Notes: generated by a model from the letters alone, not told the origin. Shown: positions 38,930 to 50,367, counted from the first letter of the stretch. The stretch is 64,000 nt of DNA from Closterium sp. NIES-65 (GCA_948144175.1 CANXME010002333.1:62001-126000), one strand, 5' to 3'. Made by a program: numbers and translations.

Positions 38930-40464
38930 GACAACACATGGTTGGTTCAATGAAATATATCAATAACTCGAAGATAATGTGATGACCGTGCAAAATTACC
39001 GTCACCAACAACAATCGACTCCAAGCCTACGACATCGGAGAAGTTTATATTTAGTCAAGGGACACCAACTTCACGATCCACATTGGAGATGTGCTCGTCG
39101 TCGCCGATCTTCAGCTTAACCTTCTCTCTGCACCTCAACTGATGAAATGTGGAGTTGACATACGAAGAACCTGGGATGATAAAACTTTTGAACTATTCTA
39201 CAAGAACACTTACATCGGAAAGGCGATTGACAAAGACGGCGTTTTTGTACTGAACTTTGACTCACAGGGTAACACCAGCGATTCGGACAGAACACTTATG
39301 CTGAAAACAAAACCCGCGGAGACGCTGACTTGGTCGCACCCCGAAGATATTGATATTGACCGTCCCGCATCAGATAGACTTTTCTGCCTACGCGCAATTC
39401 CAACTGCTTCAGCCTCTACTCCTTGAGATATCGGACCTAAATCAATGGAAGAAGAGGCAGACAGGATGGGGTCAGCATCTGTAGAGCAAACTAATACTGG
39501 AGGATGGGGAACCACAGGAGCAGCTGCCTTCGGCACTTATCCCGAAGCTCCGACACTTCCTCCTGAAGATGTGGCAAAAAGATACCCATAGCGGGCAACG
39601 CGCGGCACCAACTGGGGCGTACCTCTTCTTCTATATCGATATCCGTACGAGCCTGTAGAGTAAGAGCAAGAGGAGTCAGAAGGCATAATTTACGACTTGG
39701 AGAAGCAGAGTTATCTGAACCTACCGAAGAAGCACCACCACCGGAACAAGAACCTCAATCACCGGTGACGAGTACCTCTATCATCGCATTTTGATGGAGG
39801 GACTCCCCGCTTATGAATGGCCAGAAGCAGCGCCGCCTCAGCAGCTCCTGCCTATCACCGACGACTCCATTCACATCACTAAGACGGACGATGTCGCCGG
39901 CATCCCCGAGGCAATCTTGAAACTAGCAACCACCCAAGCCTTTACTGCCAGCATACGAGCCGTTGCCGACAAGGGACCTCCAGCACCACAACGATACAAA
40001 GAAGAGAGGAACAAATATTACACAAATACTGTTGGCTACCGCGCATAACCAGAAATTTGGCACTAGCGGCTCGGACACCCTTCGCACGCCACACTCAAAA
40101 ACTCCATCGAGGCAGAAGTTTTTGAAACAAGTGGCCTACTCCTACCTTGCGGTGAAACGCTCAAGATGACTTTTGCCAACCCACCGTGCATCGTCCGTCC
40201 AACCACCTCACTCGCTCACAAACCCTTCCCCGACTTACCTCCATGCTAGGAACGATACAAACCATATGATAAAGTCTACAGCAATTTCATTATACTTAGC
40301 CAGGAAGGGCTCGACCGTGAATGCAACACGATAATGCTCCTTGATGCCTGCACATTCTACGTCTGGGCTGTCAACATCTACTATCATGTTAAAGTAGCAA
40401 TAGGCTCAATTGTGCCTAAAACATACGATAGAGTGCATAGACAGACTTCTGCACAATGGCTTTA
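38930..40464 (+). pseudogene. Copia-F: old copia pol remnant
   Basis: Three blocks in the right order identify a decayed copia pol. DNTWLV at about 38930 resembles the residues before the protease active site. DVLVVADLQLNLLSAPQLM followed by FYKNTYIGKAIDKDGVFVL (39085-39260) matches the protease-to-spacer region (usual form VLHVPxLxxNLLSVxQL). WH-stop-RLGHPSHATLKNSI at 40058-40100 is the GAG-pre-integrase motif. KPYDKVYSNFIIL, then TIMLLDACTFYVWAV (40265-40390) resembles the start of the integrase core. Reverse transcriptase was not found. Stops and frameshifts are frequent and composition matches the surrounding AT-rich DNA, so it is older than the other elements. Confidence 0.6.
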
Positions 40465-41023
40465 AACGTTTATAGCACTTTGGAAACAGCTTCAAATGAG
40501 ATGCTATAACTTCGATCTGGAGCGCACGATTTCATTAAGAGTTAACGTCGCAATGTCAGATTGAACGAACGGCACTATGGAAGCCACTTAAAACACAAAT
40601 TAGGAAGAGTTACGAGTTGGGAAAGACTCCCAGCCTCTACAAACCCCAAGAGCCAAACTACAGTTATGTGGAACAATACAACATTGTCGCCAATCACAAA
40701 GAGTCTAAAAAATATCCTCCACAAGCGCCTACACCATGGGAATTGTTACACTACACATTGTAATGTAACTAATTTCATAATCTTAAAGCTAACCTTTTTG
40801 ATGAGCTTCGAAATCACATGAATCTTGAAACCAAGGCTTCAGTTCTTTTCAATATACTCATCCTTGAGTCTTTGAAAGTGTGCTGCACGCACCTGCGACA
40901 CGCCAAACATTCCACTCACGACAAAGAAGAAAAGCGTACGAGACACAAATGACGACGTGATACGCAAATTGCGATAACTCGCTATTGAATCGACACACAT
41001 TCGACATCATGACTCATCATTCA
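40465..41023. other. Probable continuation of copia-E 3' LTR and flank
   Basis: No gene is visible. The part next to 41023 continues the copia-E LTR read on the minus strand beyond the solo LTR insertion. Where that LTR ends cannot be told because no second copy is in the window. Confidence 0.4.
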
Positions 41024-41145
41024 TGAGAAAGTTGGAACGAGAATGACTACACTAAGGAATGAAAGTGGTACAAATATGCAACCCTAGAAATGTGTACCCC
41101 ATATAAGCTACCCCACTACAGCCCACAGAACATTATAATTTGACA
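41024..41145 (-). repeat. Solo LTR of copia-A/C type (122 bp)
   Basis: On the minus strand it begins TGTCAAATTATAATG and shares with the copia-A LTR the segment CTGTAGTGGGGTAGC, TATGGGGTACA and TAGTCATTCTCGTTCC. It is flanked by ATTCA on both sides (41019-41023 and 41146-41150). Confidence 0.88.
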
Positions 41146-41266
41146 ATTCACACACTATTATAAGCATGAAACAAAGATTATCTCATGCCCTCATACTATT
41201 CTATGCACACTCGCATGCACGCACACGGACAACAAGTCGAGCGCAAACCATAAGGTTGCACCAACA
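41146..41266 (-). repeat. Copia-E 3' LTR, first part
   Basis: On the minus strand it starts TGTTGGTGCAACC right after the polypurine tract CCGAGGGGGAG (41267-41280 on the plus strand). It is interrupted by the solo LTR and continues to the left. Confidence 0.65.
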
Positions 41267-41280
41267 AACTCCCCCTCGGA

Positions 41281-42245
41281 TTGTTGACCCTAGGATCTGC
41301 TCCTCTCAGTTCAGAGCCATTCCAGCCAGTTTGCAACGCTTCCAATGCTGATGTTCCACCAGCCTCTTGGTCATCATGTCAGCTGGCTGCCCGTCATCTT
41401 CATATAGTGCAACTCAACTTCACCCGCTGCCACCATGTCCAATGCCATTTCACCCTCGTGTGCTTGGTGAGGCTGTACAACACATCGTCTTAGCAAGTGC
41501 AATGGCACCCTGGCCGCCATAGTAAACTGGGGTAGGTCCTTGCCACTCCTCCCCCAATCTCCCATATGACACGGAAGAGTGCCATATACTAGGACTCCAC
41601 CGTGCTCAATGCTTGGTCCACCTGCTTCTTGCTCTCCCGAGCTGTTGGCCCTCCACCAACACAGCAAATGAATCCTCCCACACTTGTCATGTCCTTTTTT
41701 TCCGATGCATAAGAGGCATCGGAGAAGGCTGGGAGGAACAAACACCCGGGTTCAAGGCCACCTGCGCCCTTTTGGCGCCTTCGCGTCGACGCCGATAATT
41801 GCAGCCCAATGCTTGCCGTTTGGCCAAGATACTTGGCCACCCTCATGCCAGCTGCTACTTGCTCTTCATTAGGGCATTGAACAACCCTAGTCAGCTGCCT
41901 AGTAGCAAAGGCAACGTCCGGTCAGGTGTTTACTGCCGCATACATGAGGCTGCCCACCAACGAGTGAAACCGGCAGCCAATGCCTCAAGGTACTTGCATT
42001 GATGCACTCGCATCCACCGCTTCTCTACATCGCGTTCGATATGAAGCTCGAGGTAGAAGTTCATTCACCAAGCACCTTGCACTTGAATTTGTCTTGAAGC
42101 TTCAGCATCACCTCCTTCACAGGGCCATAGGAGGGTGAGAATATAAGAATATTATCTACATTAACCACCATTAAACTCCTCTGCTCCCCTTCGCCAAGCA
42201 TGAACAAGGAATGATCGGCCGATGAGGGAGTGAAACCGATCTCCT
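41281..42245 (-). pseudogene. pol: Copia-E pol, 3' part (RT palm to RNase H)
   Basis: At 42061-42241 the minus strand reads LEEIGFTPSSADHSLFML, then VVNVDNILIFSPS (the YVDD box degraded to NVDN), then LQDKFKCKVLGE. RNase H follows in another frame at 41589-41846 (MRVAKYLGQTAS, FLPAFSDASYASEKKDM, QALSTVES). The similarity is closest to the copia-B type. Between this part and the upstream RT start at 48060 about 120 residues are missing at the copia-D1 junction. Confidence 0.78.
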
Positions 42246-42335
42246 CCAAGCGAGGACGGGGCCGGCTCCGCCCAAACGAGGACGGGGCCGGCTCCGCCCA
42301 AGCGAGGACGGGGCCAAACACTACTCCCGTTGACA
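42246..42335 (-). repeat. Copia-D1 3' LTR start with 26-bp triplication
   Basis: It begins TGTCAACGGGAGTAGTG on the minus strand. A 26-bp unit containing CGAGGACGGGGCCGGCT occurs three times before the break into copia-E. Confidence 0.8.
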
Positions 42336-42497
42336 CTCCCCTGCTGCGTTTACGCTTGGGCCCCCAGCCCACACGACAACACTGTTCAGAAAATAGCCCG
42401 CCGGCATGCGCACAACGCACAGCACGCAGATCACCGTACCAGCCATGGAAGAGGGCATGGCACCTACTGCTGCACATTGTTGTCACCGTCGCCCACA

Positions 42498-44625
42498 TCG
42501 GCCAGGCGCACTTTGTTGAAGGTCGGGTAGTGCAGCGCCTTCGTCGGGAAGTCGGCCGGCTGCTCAGCGGTTGGGATTTACTTCAGCAAAAACTTCCCGC
42601 GCTTCACCATGTGCTGCAGCCAGGCCTGTCGCCGCTCCATGTGCTTGAGGTTGCCCGTCAACCCCATGCCCTCGACGACCGTGATGGCCGACTTGTTGTC
42701 CACCCGAAGGACAGCCGGCTTCCCGGCATCCAGCTTCCAAAACTCCGCGAGGAGGAAGCAAAGGCAGCGTCCCTCCTTGCCGGCTTTGATGGCCGCCACG
42801 TATTCCGACTCGGTCAACGACACCGTCGCACACTTGATGCGCTGGCTCGACTAGGAGACCGCGGCCCCTCCGTAGACAAACACGTAGCCGCCCGTGGATG
42901 CGTCGTTGGCGTCCACGTAGCCGACCAGCTCCAGCAACTCAGGTCCACCGCCGAACTCCAGGGCGGTGTCGCGGGTGTTGGCAAGGTAGGCGAGGCAGCG
43001 GTCTTCCTCGCGCCAATGCTGATTGCTCCTCACCGCGAGGCCGCTCCCGATCTTGCTGCAGGCAAAGGTGATGTCCGGCCTCGTCCTCGTTGTCGCGAAC
43101 TGCAGCAAGCCAACCTTCTGCCGGTACTCCTCCTCCTGACGCTCCTGTGCCTCCTTGTCATCGAAGGTAAGCTCGGCGTATGCGTCGACGGAGACCGGCG
43201 TCTTAGGGGTGCACCCGGTCTGCTCCTCATCGAGGAAGCGCCTGCGCAGCTTGTCGGCGTAGTCTTGCTGGTGCAGCCACAGCTTCCTCACCGGGCCTAT
43301 CGCGCACGATCTCCAGCCCGAGGTACTTCTGCACCGGCGAGATCTCCCATAGCTCGAAGGTGACTTCCAGCAGCTACATCGGCTCCTTCAGCATCACAGT
43401 GCTGCAGCTCGCGGCAAGCAGGTGGTCGAAGTAGACCAGCACCCAGCAGGCCACTCCGACATCGCCGACCCTGAAGTATAGAGCTTCGTCAACCTGGCTC
43501 TTCGTCCAACCGGCCCTGACCAGCACGTCATTGAGCGCCTTGTACCACAGCAACGGCGACTGCTTCAGCTCGTACAGGCTCTTCAGCAGCTTGCACACCA
43601 CGCCAGTCCCATCGTTGAAGTAGTCCGGCTGGGACAAATAGAGCACCCGGTCAAGCTCGCTCTGCAGGAAGGCGTTCTTCATGTCAAGCTGCATCAGATT
43701 GAGGGCGAGGACGGCGATGATGCTGAGGAATATCCTTAGCATGACGTAGCTGCTCACTGGCGCATACGTCTTATCGTAGTTGGCGGCATAAACCTACGTG
43801 AAGCTCCTTCATGACCAGCCTTGCCTTCACGCGCTCGATGGTGTCATCGATGCGGTACTTCGACGTCAGCACCCACCGGTTCTTCATGATATTCACCCCC
43901 GGCGGCCCCGCGGTCCCGCGGCCCCCGCGGTTGCGCGGCCCCTGCGGCCTTGCGGTCCCGCGACCCCCCCGCGGCCCCGCGGTGCCCGCGGTCGACTGTG
44001 CCCAAGAGAGGACGAGGCCAACCACTACTCCCGATGCCTGACCCCCTATCGGCTGCTGCGTTATTGGTCCCTCCTTCACCGGCTTCACCAAAGTCAGCTG
44101 CTCTTCCACCAGCTGTTGCTCCTCGGCCAGCGTCAGCTTTGCTCCCACGCCGACTTGCACAGCATCACATTGGCCACCGGCGATTCTTGGGGCCAGCGCC
44201 ACAGGTGACGCCCCAATTCTCCCCTCATCGCCGGAGGTCGACGTCGGGGTTAGCCCACATAGGTCGGCAACAAGGAGAGGGATAGGAGAAGGGGAGGAAG
44301 GGTGGACGTCCTTGGCGTGCGCAGTAGCAAGCTCTCCGTCCTCGTTGAGCAAAGGAGCATCGCCGTCAAAGTGTCCGTTGGCGGGTTGACCGTCGTCCGC
44401 TCCGCCGCCGGGCCATGCTCCGACTTCCACACCTCCAGTGACATCGTCTTGTAAAACACCACGTTGGACGTGGTGACCACCTGGTTGTCGCTGATGTTGA
44501 GGAGTTCCCAACCCTTGCTCTCCTCCATCACGCCGAGATGGAGGCCCCACCTGGCCTTCGGCTTCAGCTTCCCACCACGCTGCTGTTCTGGGACCAAGAA
44601 CTGTGCCATGCAGCCCCACACTCAC
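42498..44625 (-). pseudogene. pol: Copia-D1 integrase C terminus, reverse transcriptase and RNase H
   Basis: In order on the minus strand: VWGCMAQFLVPEQQRGGKL (integrase C-terminal region, 44250-44621); RWVLTSKYRIDDTIERVKARLV (start of RT); LMQLDMKNAFLQSEL and KLLKSLYELKQSPLLWY (43374-43757); the polymerase box as VLVYFDHLLAAS, where YxDD is degraded to YFDH; QLQFATTRTRPDI-like and YVDANDASTGGYVFV (RNase H, 42851-43291); SLTESEYVAAIKAGKEG; and VDNKSAITVVEGM. Several stops and frameshifts separate the blocks. A GC-rich stretch similar to the LTR start interrupts the linker at about 43905-44035. Confidence 0.82.
43905..44035 (-). repeat. LTR-like copy inside copia-D1 pol
   Basis: The minus strand reads GGGAGTAGTGGTTGGCCTCGTCCTC and continues into CCGCGG-rich repeats. 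This is the same order as the start of the copia-D1 5' LTR (48055 leftwards). It lies between the integrase and RT coding blocks in the same orientation. Confidence 0.6.
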
Positions 44626-46194
44626 GTCAGCGACAAGTAGGCCTTCCTCCCGGCCAGCAGCTGGTGCGGCATCGTCCTTGATGGCAGCGTCGACCTCTCA
44701 AGGCAGTTGTTGACCCTGACGGCCTGCCACAGGGCGAGGTGCCACCAGTGGTACTGCACGCTCATGTGCAGCAGCATCGTCCGCACCGACTCCACCACCG
44801 TCCTCATCTCCCGCTCCGCCATGCTGTTCTGCTGTGGGGTGTATGGGCAGGTCTGGTGGTGGACGATCCCCTTTTCGTTCACGTAGTCGGTGAACGGCTT
44901 TCTCGAGAAACTCTCCTCGGTCAGAGCGCAGCGTCAACACCGGCTTCTTTGTTGGTCGCTCAGCCACCGCCAGCCACTGCACGAACTCCTGTAGCGCATC
45001 TGACTTCTTGGCGACCGGCCTCAACCACACGTAGCGGGTCTTGCGGCCCTTCACCAGCAAGAAGTTCAGACTACCGTTCTTGGCAGCCATGCGAAAAAGC
45101 CCGCACAGGTCAATGTGCACGACGGCCAGCACGTCGTCGTCGTCGAAGCCCTGGTCAGGGAAGGTGTGCCGCGCCAGCTTCTCGACGACGCACGAAAAAC
45201 ACGGTGAGCCGGCGCCAGACGCCAACTTGAGGTCTAGCCCGGTGGCGACCTCGTGCTTCGCTGAGCTCCTTATGGTGTCCATGCTGACCTGAGCAAGTAT
45301 CGCATGCAGTCTGTCCGGCGTCGACTTCGTCGCTGAGACGATCGCCTGTAAGGCCACCACCTCCATGGTGGGCATCGTTGGCTTGGCCGAGCAGGGGCGC
45401 AGGTCGATGCAGAGCACACAACCGGTGTACGTTGCTCGACCGAGCACCTTTCCCGCCGCCGAGATGAGCAGCTTCACGCCGTGCTCCTTCAGCTGCACGG
45501 CCGAGAGGATGTTCGCTCGCACACCCGGGACGTAGAGCACGTCGGGGATGAGCACTTGCTTCCGGGCCTCCCCTTGCAGAGCGACAGTGCCGCGGCCCAA
45601 AACGTCCTGGAGTGCCCCATTGAAGCCGCGCACGTGCTTCATGTCGCTGCTCGGCTCCAAGTCGATGAAGGCCCCCTTCGTCCCCATCAGGTGGTGCGAG
45701 CAACCGCTGTCCGGCAAGACCACCTCCGGGTTTGCCTGTACAACTGCCGCCACCGCCTGGAAGTCTTCACCGGCCTCCGGCGCCAGCGAGACGGCCAGCT
45801 CAACGACGCCGACCAGCAAGCACGACGCCTCCTTATCGTCTCGCCCTTTGCCGCTAGCAGAGGAGTCGGCGTCCTTCGCTGAGGTCGACTTGTTCGACTG
45901 CCTCTCCTTGCGCGGCTGATTGCCTCGACGTGGACGACGGCTGCCAGACCTCCCGTGGCCTCCCTTGGCGTCATTGTCGTTGGAGTCACTACAGTCGGGG
46001 CTCTGGAAGGAGAGGTGGTCTAGGCTGTGGCATATCCAGCACTCACGACGCCGACTTCCTCCTCGACCGCCATTCGTGGCTAACTTCTGCTTGTCGGCGT
46101 CCTTGGACGGCTTCCAGCCACTGCTACCACCGCCCCCAGACTTCCCAGACTGCCCTGATCGACCACCTAGCTTTGCCGGGGCAATGTAGTTCAC
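44626..46194 (-). pseudogene. Copia-D1 nucleocapsid, protease and integrase
   Basis: The frame from 46194 contains a variant zinc knuckle (CWICHSLDHLSFQSPDC, last spacing longer than the usual four). A protease site VVLPDSGCSHHLMG follows, then DVLYVPGVRANILSAVQL and integrase with VVHIDLCGLFRMAAKNGS and LTLRSDRGEFLEKA. After a frameshift near 44890 the core continues as YTPQQNSMAEREMRT with the catalytic Glu (44622-44882). The order protease, integrase, RT is that of Ty1/copia. Confidence 0.85.
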
Positions 46195-47213
46195 CTGTGC
46201 CAGGCGCTCCTAAGACCACTAAGCCTCCTGCATGGCTTCGTTATGCAAGATGTACAAGGTCAAGGTGTCCCTGTTGAGCGTCGCCCGCGTGCTCAGCGCC
46301 ATCAACAACCGCTTCAGTAGGTTGTTGCTGCTCGGGAGTCCCCGCATGACGTGCGTGATGTATGACGCCGTAGAGTACTTCGCGCTGGTTATCTTGATGG
46401 TGGTGAGAGTTCGCCGAGCCCGGTTGCAGTAGTCGGTCGCGGTCTGTTGGTCGCCCATACACAGATGCGTCAGCTACCCCTCAAGCTGGGCAATGAACTA
46501 GTCGTCGGTGACCTGGTCAGTCGACTTGATGAAGTGCCACATCCGGTGGCCGGCGTCAAGGTACTCCCTGCACGACTTCAAGGCAATCTGCACGTCCGGC
46601 GAGCAGCACTACGAAATGACCGTAAAGGTCAGCAGCTGCACGACGCGGAATTTTGCACGCAAGTCGGGATCCTCCAGCGTTGCCACGATGCTCGAGCAAA
46701 GCTGATTAGTTCGGCCATCTGCAGTTGGGGCTCGATGGCTTCCTTCCAGGTGAGAATGTCGGGTCGAGTGACCAGCAAGGGAGTGACCACGATCCTGTCC
46801 GGCGTAAACTTGAAGTACTCGTCGCTTGGCGCAATCCCGCCTGGCGTCACTTGGGACGCCGACATCGGCGACAATCCGCTTCGACGCCCTCCGGCGTCGC
46901 CCCGCGAGGAGCCTGCAGCCACCGCCGACTGCATCCCTCGCGCCTGAACGCCGCCGACTTCGTCGGCGTAAATCACACCTCGCTGCCTCAACGTGCCTTC
47001 CTCTCGGGTGCCGACTTGGCCACCACTAACGTTGACGCCCACGTCGACACCGCCTTCATCGTTCACCGGTCGAGGAGAGGCAGGTCGAGAAGGGTGCTCC
47101 GTCGCCCACATGGTGCGGAGTCCGGCCTCGACGACCACCTAGGGCAGGTCGCCATACTCCAGCCGTGCCTCCAAGGTGTCCACCACCCCTGCGTCACCAA
47201 CGCTACCGTATAG
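46195..47213 (-). pseudogene. gag: Copia-D1 gag
   Basis: Two blocks are readable. One is 46629-47138, with SDEYFKFTPDRIVVTPLL and DILTWKEAIEPQLQMAEL, a copia gag N-terminal pattern. The other is 46219-46458, with DYCNRARRTLTTIKI and VMRGLPSSNNLLKRLLMAL, the C-terminal helical part. They are separated by a stretch with stops. The expected start codon near 47210 reads ATA. Confidence 0.7.
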
Positions 47214-47279
47214 TTGCCGGTCTACGAACACGATAGGGAAGTGCAAAGTCGACTAGATTGAATTACGTCGCAGTGTCGT

Positions 47280-47296
47280 CCACGCTCACCGCACCA
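47280..47296 (-). promoter_or_regulatory. Copia-D1 primer-binding site
   Basis: TGGTGCGGTGAGCGTGG follows the LTR on the minus strand. Copia-D2 has TGGTACGGTGAGCG in the same place. The TGG start fits a tRNA 3' end, but beyond it the match to initiator Met is poor, so another tRNA is possible. Confidence 0.6.
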
Positions 47297-48055
47297 TGCG
47301 GAGATAAATTTAGCAACGGACTACCGGCTAGGCACGGGTGCTCGTGTGATCTCTGCGTTCCTTCCATAGTCATTTGCTTGTGCTTGCACTACTTGCTGGT
47401 TCACGGGGAAAGTTGGCAAGATTTTCACTAGCAAAAGTTCACAACAATGATAGCAACAACATTGGCATTACAGACTACATCAGAGCTAGCTTGGCTGCTG
47501 GTCGACCTCCAGCGCAGCATGGTCGACCACACTCCAGCTCAGCAGCGCTCGCACCGCTCCAGCGTTGCAGAGTAGTGGTGCGCCAACATTGCAAGTCTAC
47601 GGTGTGCCAACGTTGCACCAAGTCGGCTGCACAACGGTGCACTTGCTTCGCAGGTGTGCGCGGCTGGTTGGCGTCCAATGCCTCGTCACGTGCCCAGCGC
47701 AGACATTCCGCCCGTGACGACGCCCACTAGCCACGTCGACCTCGGGACACAACCCTTGAGGTCGACCTCGCAGAAACCACCCCGGCGACCTTCGCACACT
47801 TCGCCTTGGTATCCTGGTCAAACGGGAAACCAGGACAACACCACTAATTCGGTTGTGACTTTCCCCACAGCCCCCGCGGACCCCATGGTCGGCGCCCGCG
47901 GCCCCTGTGGTCCCGCGGCCCCCGCAGTCCCATAGCCCCCGCGGCCCCATGGTCCAGCGGCCCCCGCGGTCCTGCGGCCCTCCCGCGGTCCCCCGCGGCC
48001 CCCGCGGCCAGCTCCGCCCAAACGAGGACGGGGCCAAACATTACTCCTGTTGACA
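47297..48055 (-). repeat. Copia-D1 5' LTR (759 bp)
   Basis: It runs on the minus strand from TGTCAACAGGAG to TTTATCTCCGCA. The first 200 bp (47860-48055) are an array of CCGCGG and CCCGCGGCC motifs. It is shorter than the D3 LTR (about 1.12 kb), mainly in the GTCGAC-rich part. Confidence 0.85.
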
Positions 48056-49703
48056 GAGCAAGCAACTCCTTATAGTCCACCTTCTTCTTCTACTGGTAAC
48101 CCTTGGCCACAAGTCTAGACTTGTAGTGTTCAATTTTGCCGTTGGCGCCAGACTTTATCTTGAAGAGCCACTTGGACGTAATCGCCTTACGCCCCTCCGG
48201 TAGCTCCACCAATTCCCATGTGCCGTTCTCCTCAATGCTTTTCAACTCACTCTCCATGGCCTTGTTCCACTTCTCAGCATCACTACTCTCCAAGACCTCC
48301 TTGAGAGTTGCCAGCTCTCCCAGCATCTCCACCGGAGAGAAGAACGTGAAGGCACACTCCTCATACTCACTCTCCTCGTCATCTCCGACCATAAGTGGCA
48401 CTCCGGCCAAGGCTAACTTGGCTGGCTTTCTCGGTGCATCATAGGTCAGCCAATTAAGGGCTTTAATTTTCCTTTGGCCCCTTCCTTCATCCTCAGCTGC
48501 GGGGACATGAAGGCTCTCATGGCATTGCTGCGGGGTGACTCGAATCTGTGGAGCACTCGTAGTGCGAGGTGGAAGCGTCGGTGTACGGTCGCTTACTTGC
48601 TGCACCTCCTCCCCCTCTTCCACTCCATTCCCTGGCCTCCTGCACAAGAGGAGATTGCCTTGTGATGGTGTTGCTGCTGCTCAGCTCCAAAGGCAGCTCC
48701 ACATGCTCCAAGCCGGAGCTCTTCACCTTCCCATCAGGTTTTCCATGAACTTGCAGTCCCTCCTCATTAAGAACTTCTTGGTGAATGGGTCCCAAAAAGC
48801 CATCTCTTGCTGCTTTGAGCCATGCCCAAGTGCACAGCCCATATCGCATTTACACCAAGCTTGTTGTGCCAAGATGCTTAGGCACGAGCACCATGCACAT
48901 GCACCCCAAGACCCGAAGCATATCCACATTTGGCTTCCTTCCAATCCACTCCACATACAGCACCCATTTGTCTGCTCCCACGTGAGTCAAGGCTCTGTTC
49001 TTGGCCACACATGCACCTCGCACCGCAGCAGGCCAGAAATAGTCGGGTAGCCCGTCTTCGATGAGCAACCCGCGTGCCGTCTCCGTGATTGTCCGGTTCG
49101 CTCGCTCGGCGATCCCGTTCATTGCAGGGGAGTATGGCATAGTAAGGGAGTGCCTTATGTCATTCTTCTTCAGCCACAATGAGAAATCCTTGCTCAGGAA
49201 CTCCCTCTGTCGATCAGTGCAAATTGCTTTCACTAGCCAGTCTTGTTGCCGCTTCACCATCGGCAACCAATCGGTCTTCATTGTTTCAGCCACATCACTC
49301 TTCTTGGACAGCACATACACCCGAGTCATGTGGGTGTAGACAGTGACTATGGTGAAGAAATACTATGCTCCAGCAGCTCCAAGCCTCAAGGGGCCCACCA
49401 CGTCCATCAACACCTCATTATGCTGTGCCTTAGCCGTTGCCTCCGAACTAAAGAACGGGAAACGGGTGAACTTGGCTCGCATGCATGTTGGGCAGCCAAG
49501 TACCTTGGTAGGCTCCCCCTTCACACGTATGCCAGCAACCATCTCATTCTTCACTAGCTGCTGCAAAATAGGTAGGGCCACATGCCCCATTCGTCGATGC
49601 AAGGTGAGCCAATCACACTTCCCCGTAGCCGAAGTCAAATTGGAGAATGCCGCACTCGCAATAGTGCCCCACATACTCTCTGTGTACTCCTCCTCCGCTG
49701 CTT
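48056..49703 (-). pseudogene. pol: Copia-E pol, middle part (GAG-pre-integrase, integrase, RT start)
   Basis: Reading leftwards: WLTLHRRMGHVALPILQQL with CPTCMRAKFTRFPF (49363-49674); integrase with MTRVYVLSKKSDV, ICTDRQREFLSKDF and NGIAERANRTITE (48850-49329), where the usual DRGGEF is DRQREF; a frame shift; and a linker followed by RT start NGTWELVELPEGRKAITSKW and KSRLVAKGYQ (48090-48647). It ends at the copia-D1 LTR. It belongs to the same copia branch as copia-B but is clearly divergent. Confidence 0.85.
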
Positions 49704-50367
49704 CTTTTGGGTGACCGACTTAGTGAAGTTGGCTAGAGGTGGTCGTTCTGGGTGGTCAACGAGCATGTACCACAGCTAGTAGACACCGGCCACACAAGTC
49801 GATGCTGACTTGGTGGGTGCCCGGTCAACTAAGTTGCCTGGGTAACGTAGTTCTGCAGAGGTGCGCGACAGTCGCCCAGGTGGTTCAGGCGAAGCCGACC
49901 TCATAAGTGGTAATCCCAATATCGACGTAGCTGCTGAGGTGTAGCCATTGGCACATGGCCTATGACGGGGCACAGCACGCCAACCAATCGCGAGCACCTG
50001 CGAAGTGGGTGCGCTGCTGTCATGCGGGTGCAACGCTGTGCAACCGCCTTGTTGCAGCGTTGGCACGCCGTCGACCTGCAACATTGGCAAGCCGCCTTTG
50101 TGCAGCGCTGGAGCGGTGCAAGCTTTGCTCCATTGGAAGACACTCGACCGTGCTACGCTAGAGGTCGACTTGCCTGTGTGCTAGGCATTCTTGCATGTGA
50201 TGTAGTATTTGTTGCCAATGTTTTTTGCCAGTGAAACTCTTGCCGACTGTCCCCGTGAATGCGCAAGTAGAGAGGGCGCAAGTAAACGACTAAGGTATGA
50301 ATGCTTCCATCACTCCTACTCCGTGCCTACCTTGTACATAGCTCTCGTTTTAGTAGTTATCTCCGCA
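49704..50367 (+). repeat. Copia-D2 left LTR, 3' portion
   Basis: It ends GTTATCTCCGCA and is similar over its length to 59390-60080, including GTCGAC-rich stretches. The TGTCAAC start is missing. Confidence 0.75.

Larger units (their letters stand above)
42246..48055 (-). mobile_element. Copia-D1 element, 3' LTR truncated
   Basis: A minus-strand copia element inside copia-E. It has a complete 5' LTR (47297-48055), primer-binding site, gag, protease, integrase, reverse transcriptase, RNase H, polypurine tract (about 42336-42350) and only about 90 bp of the 3' LTR. Because that LTR is cut short, no target duplication remains. A deletion removed both LTR and adjacent copia-E sequence. Confidence 0.85.
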
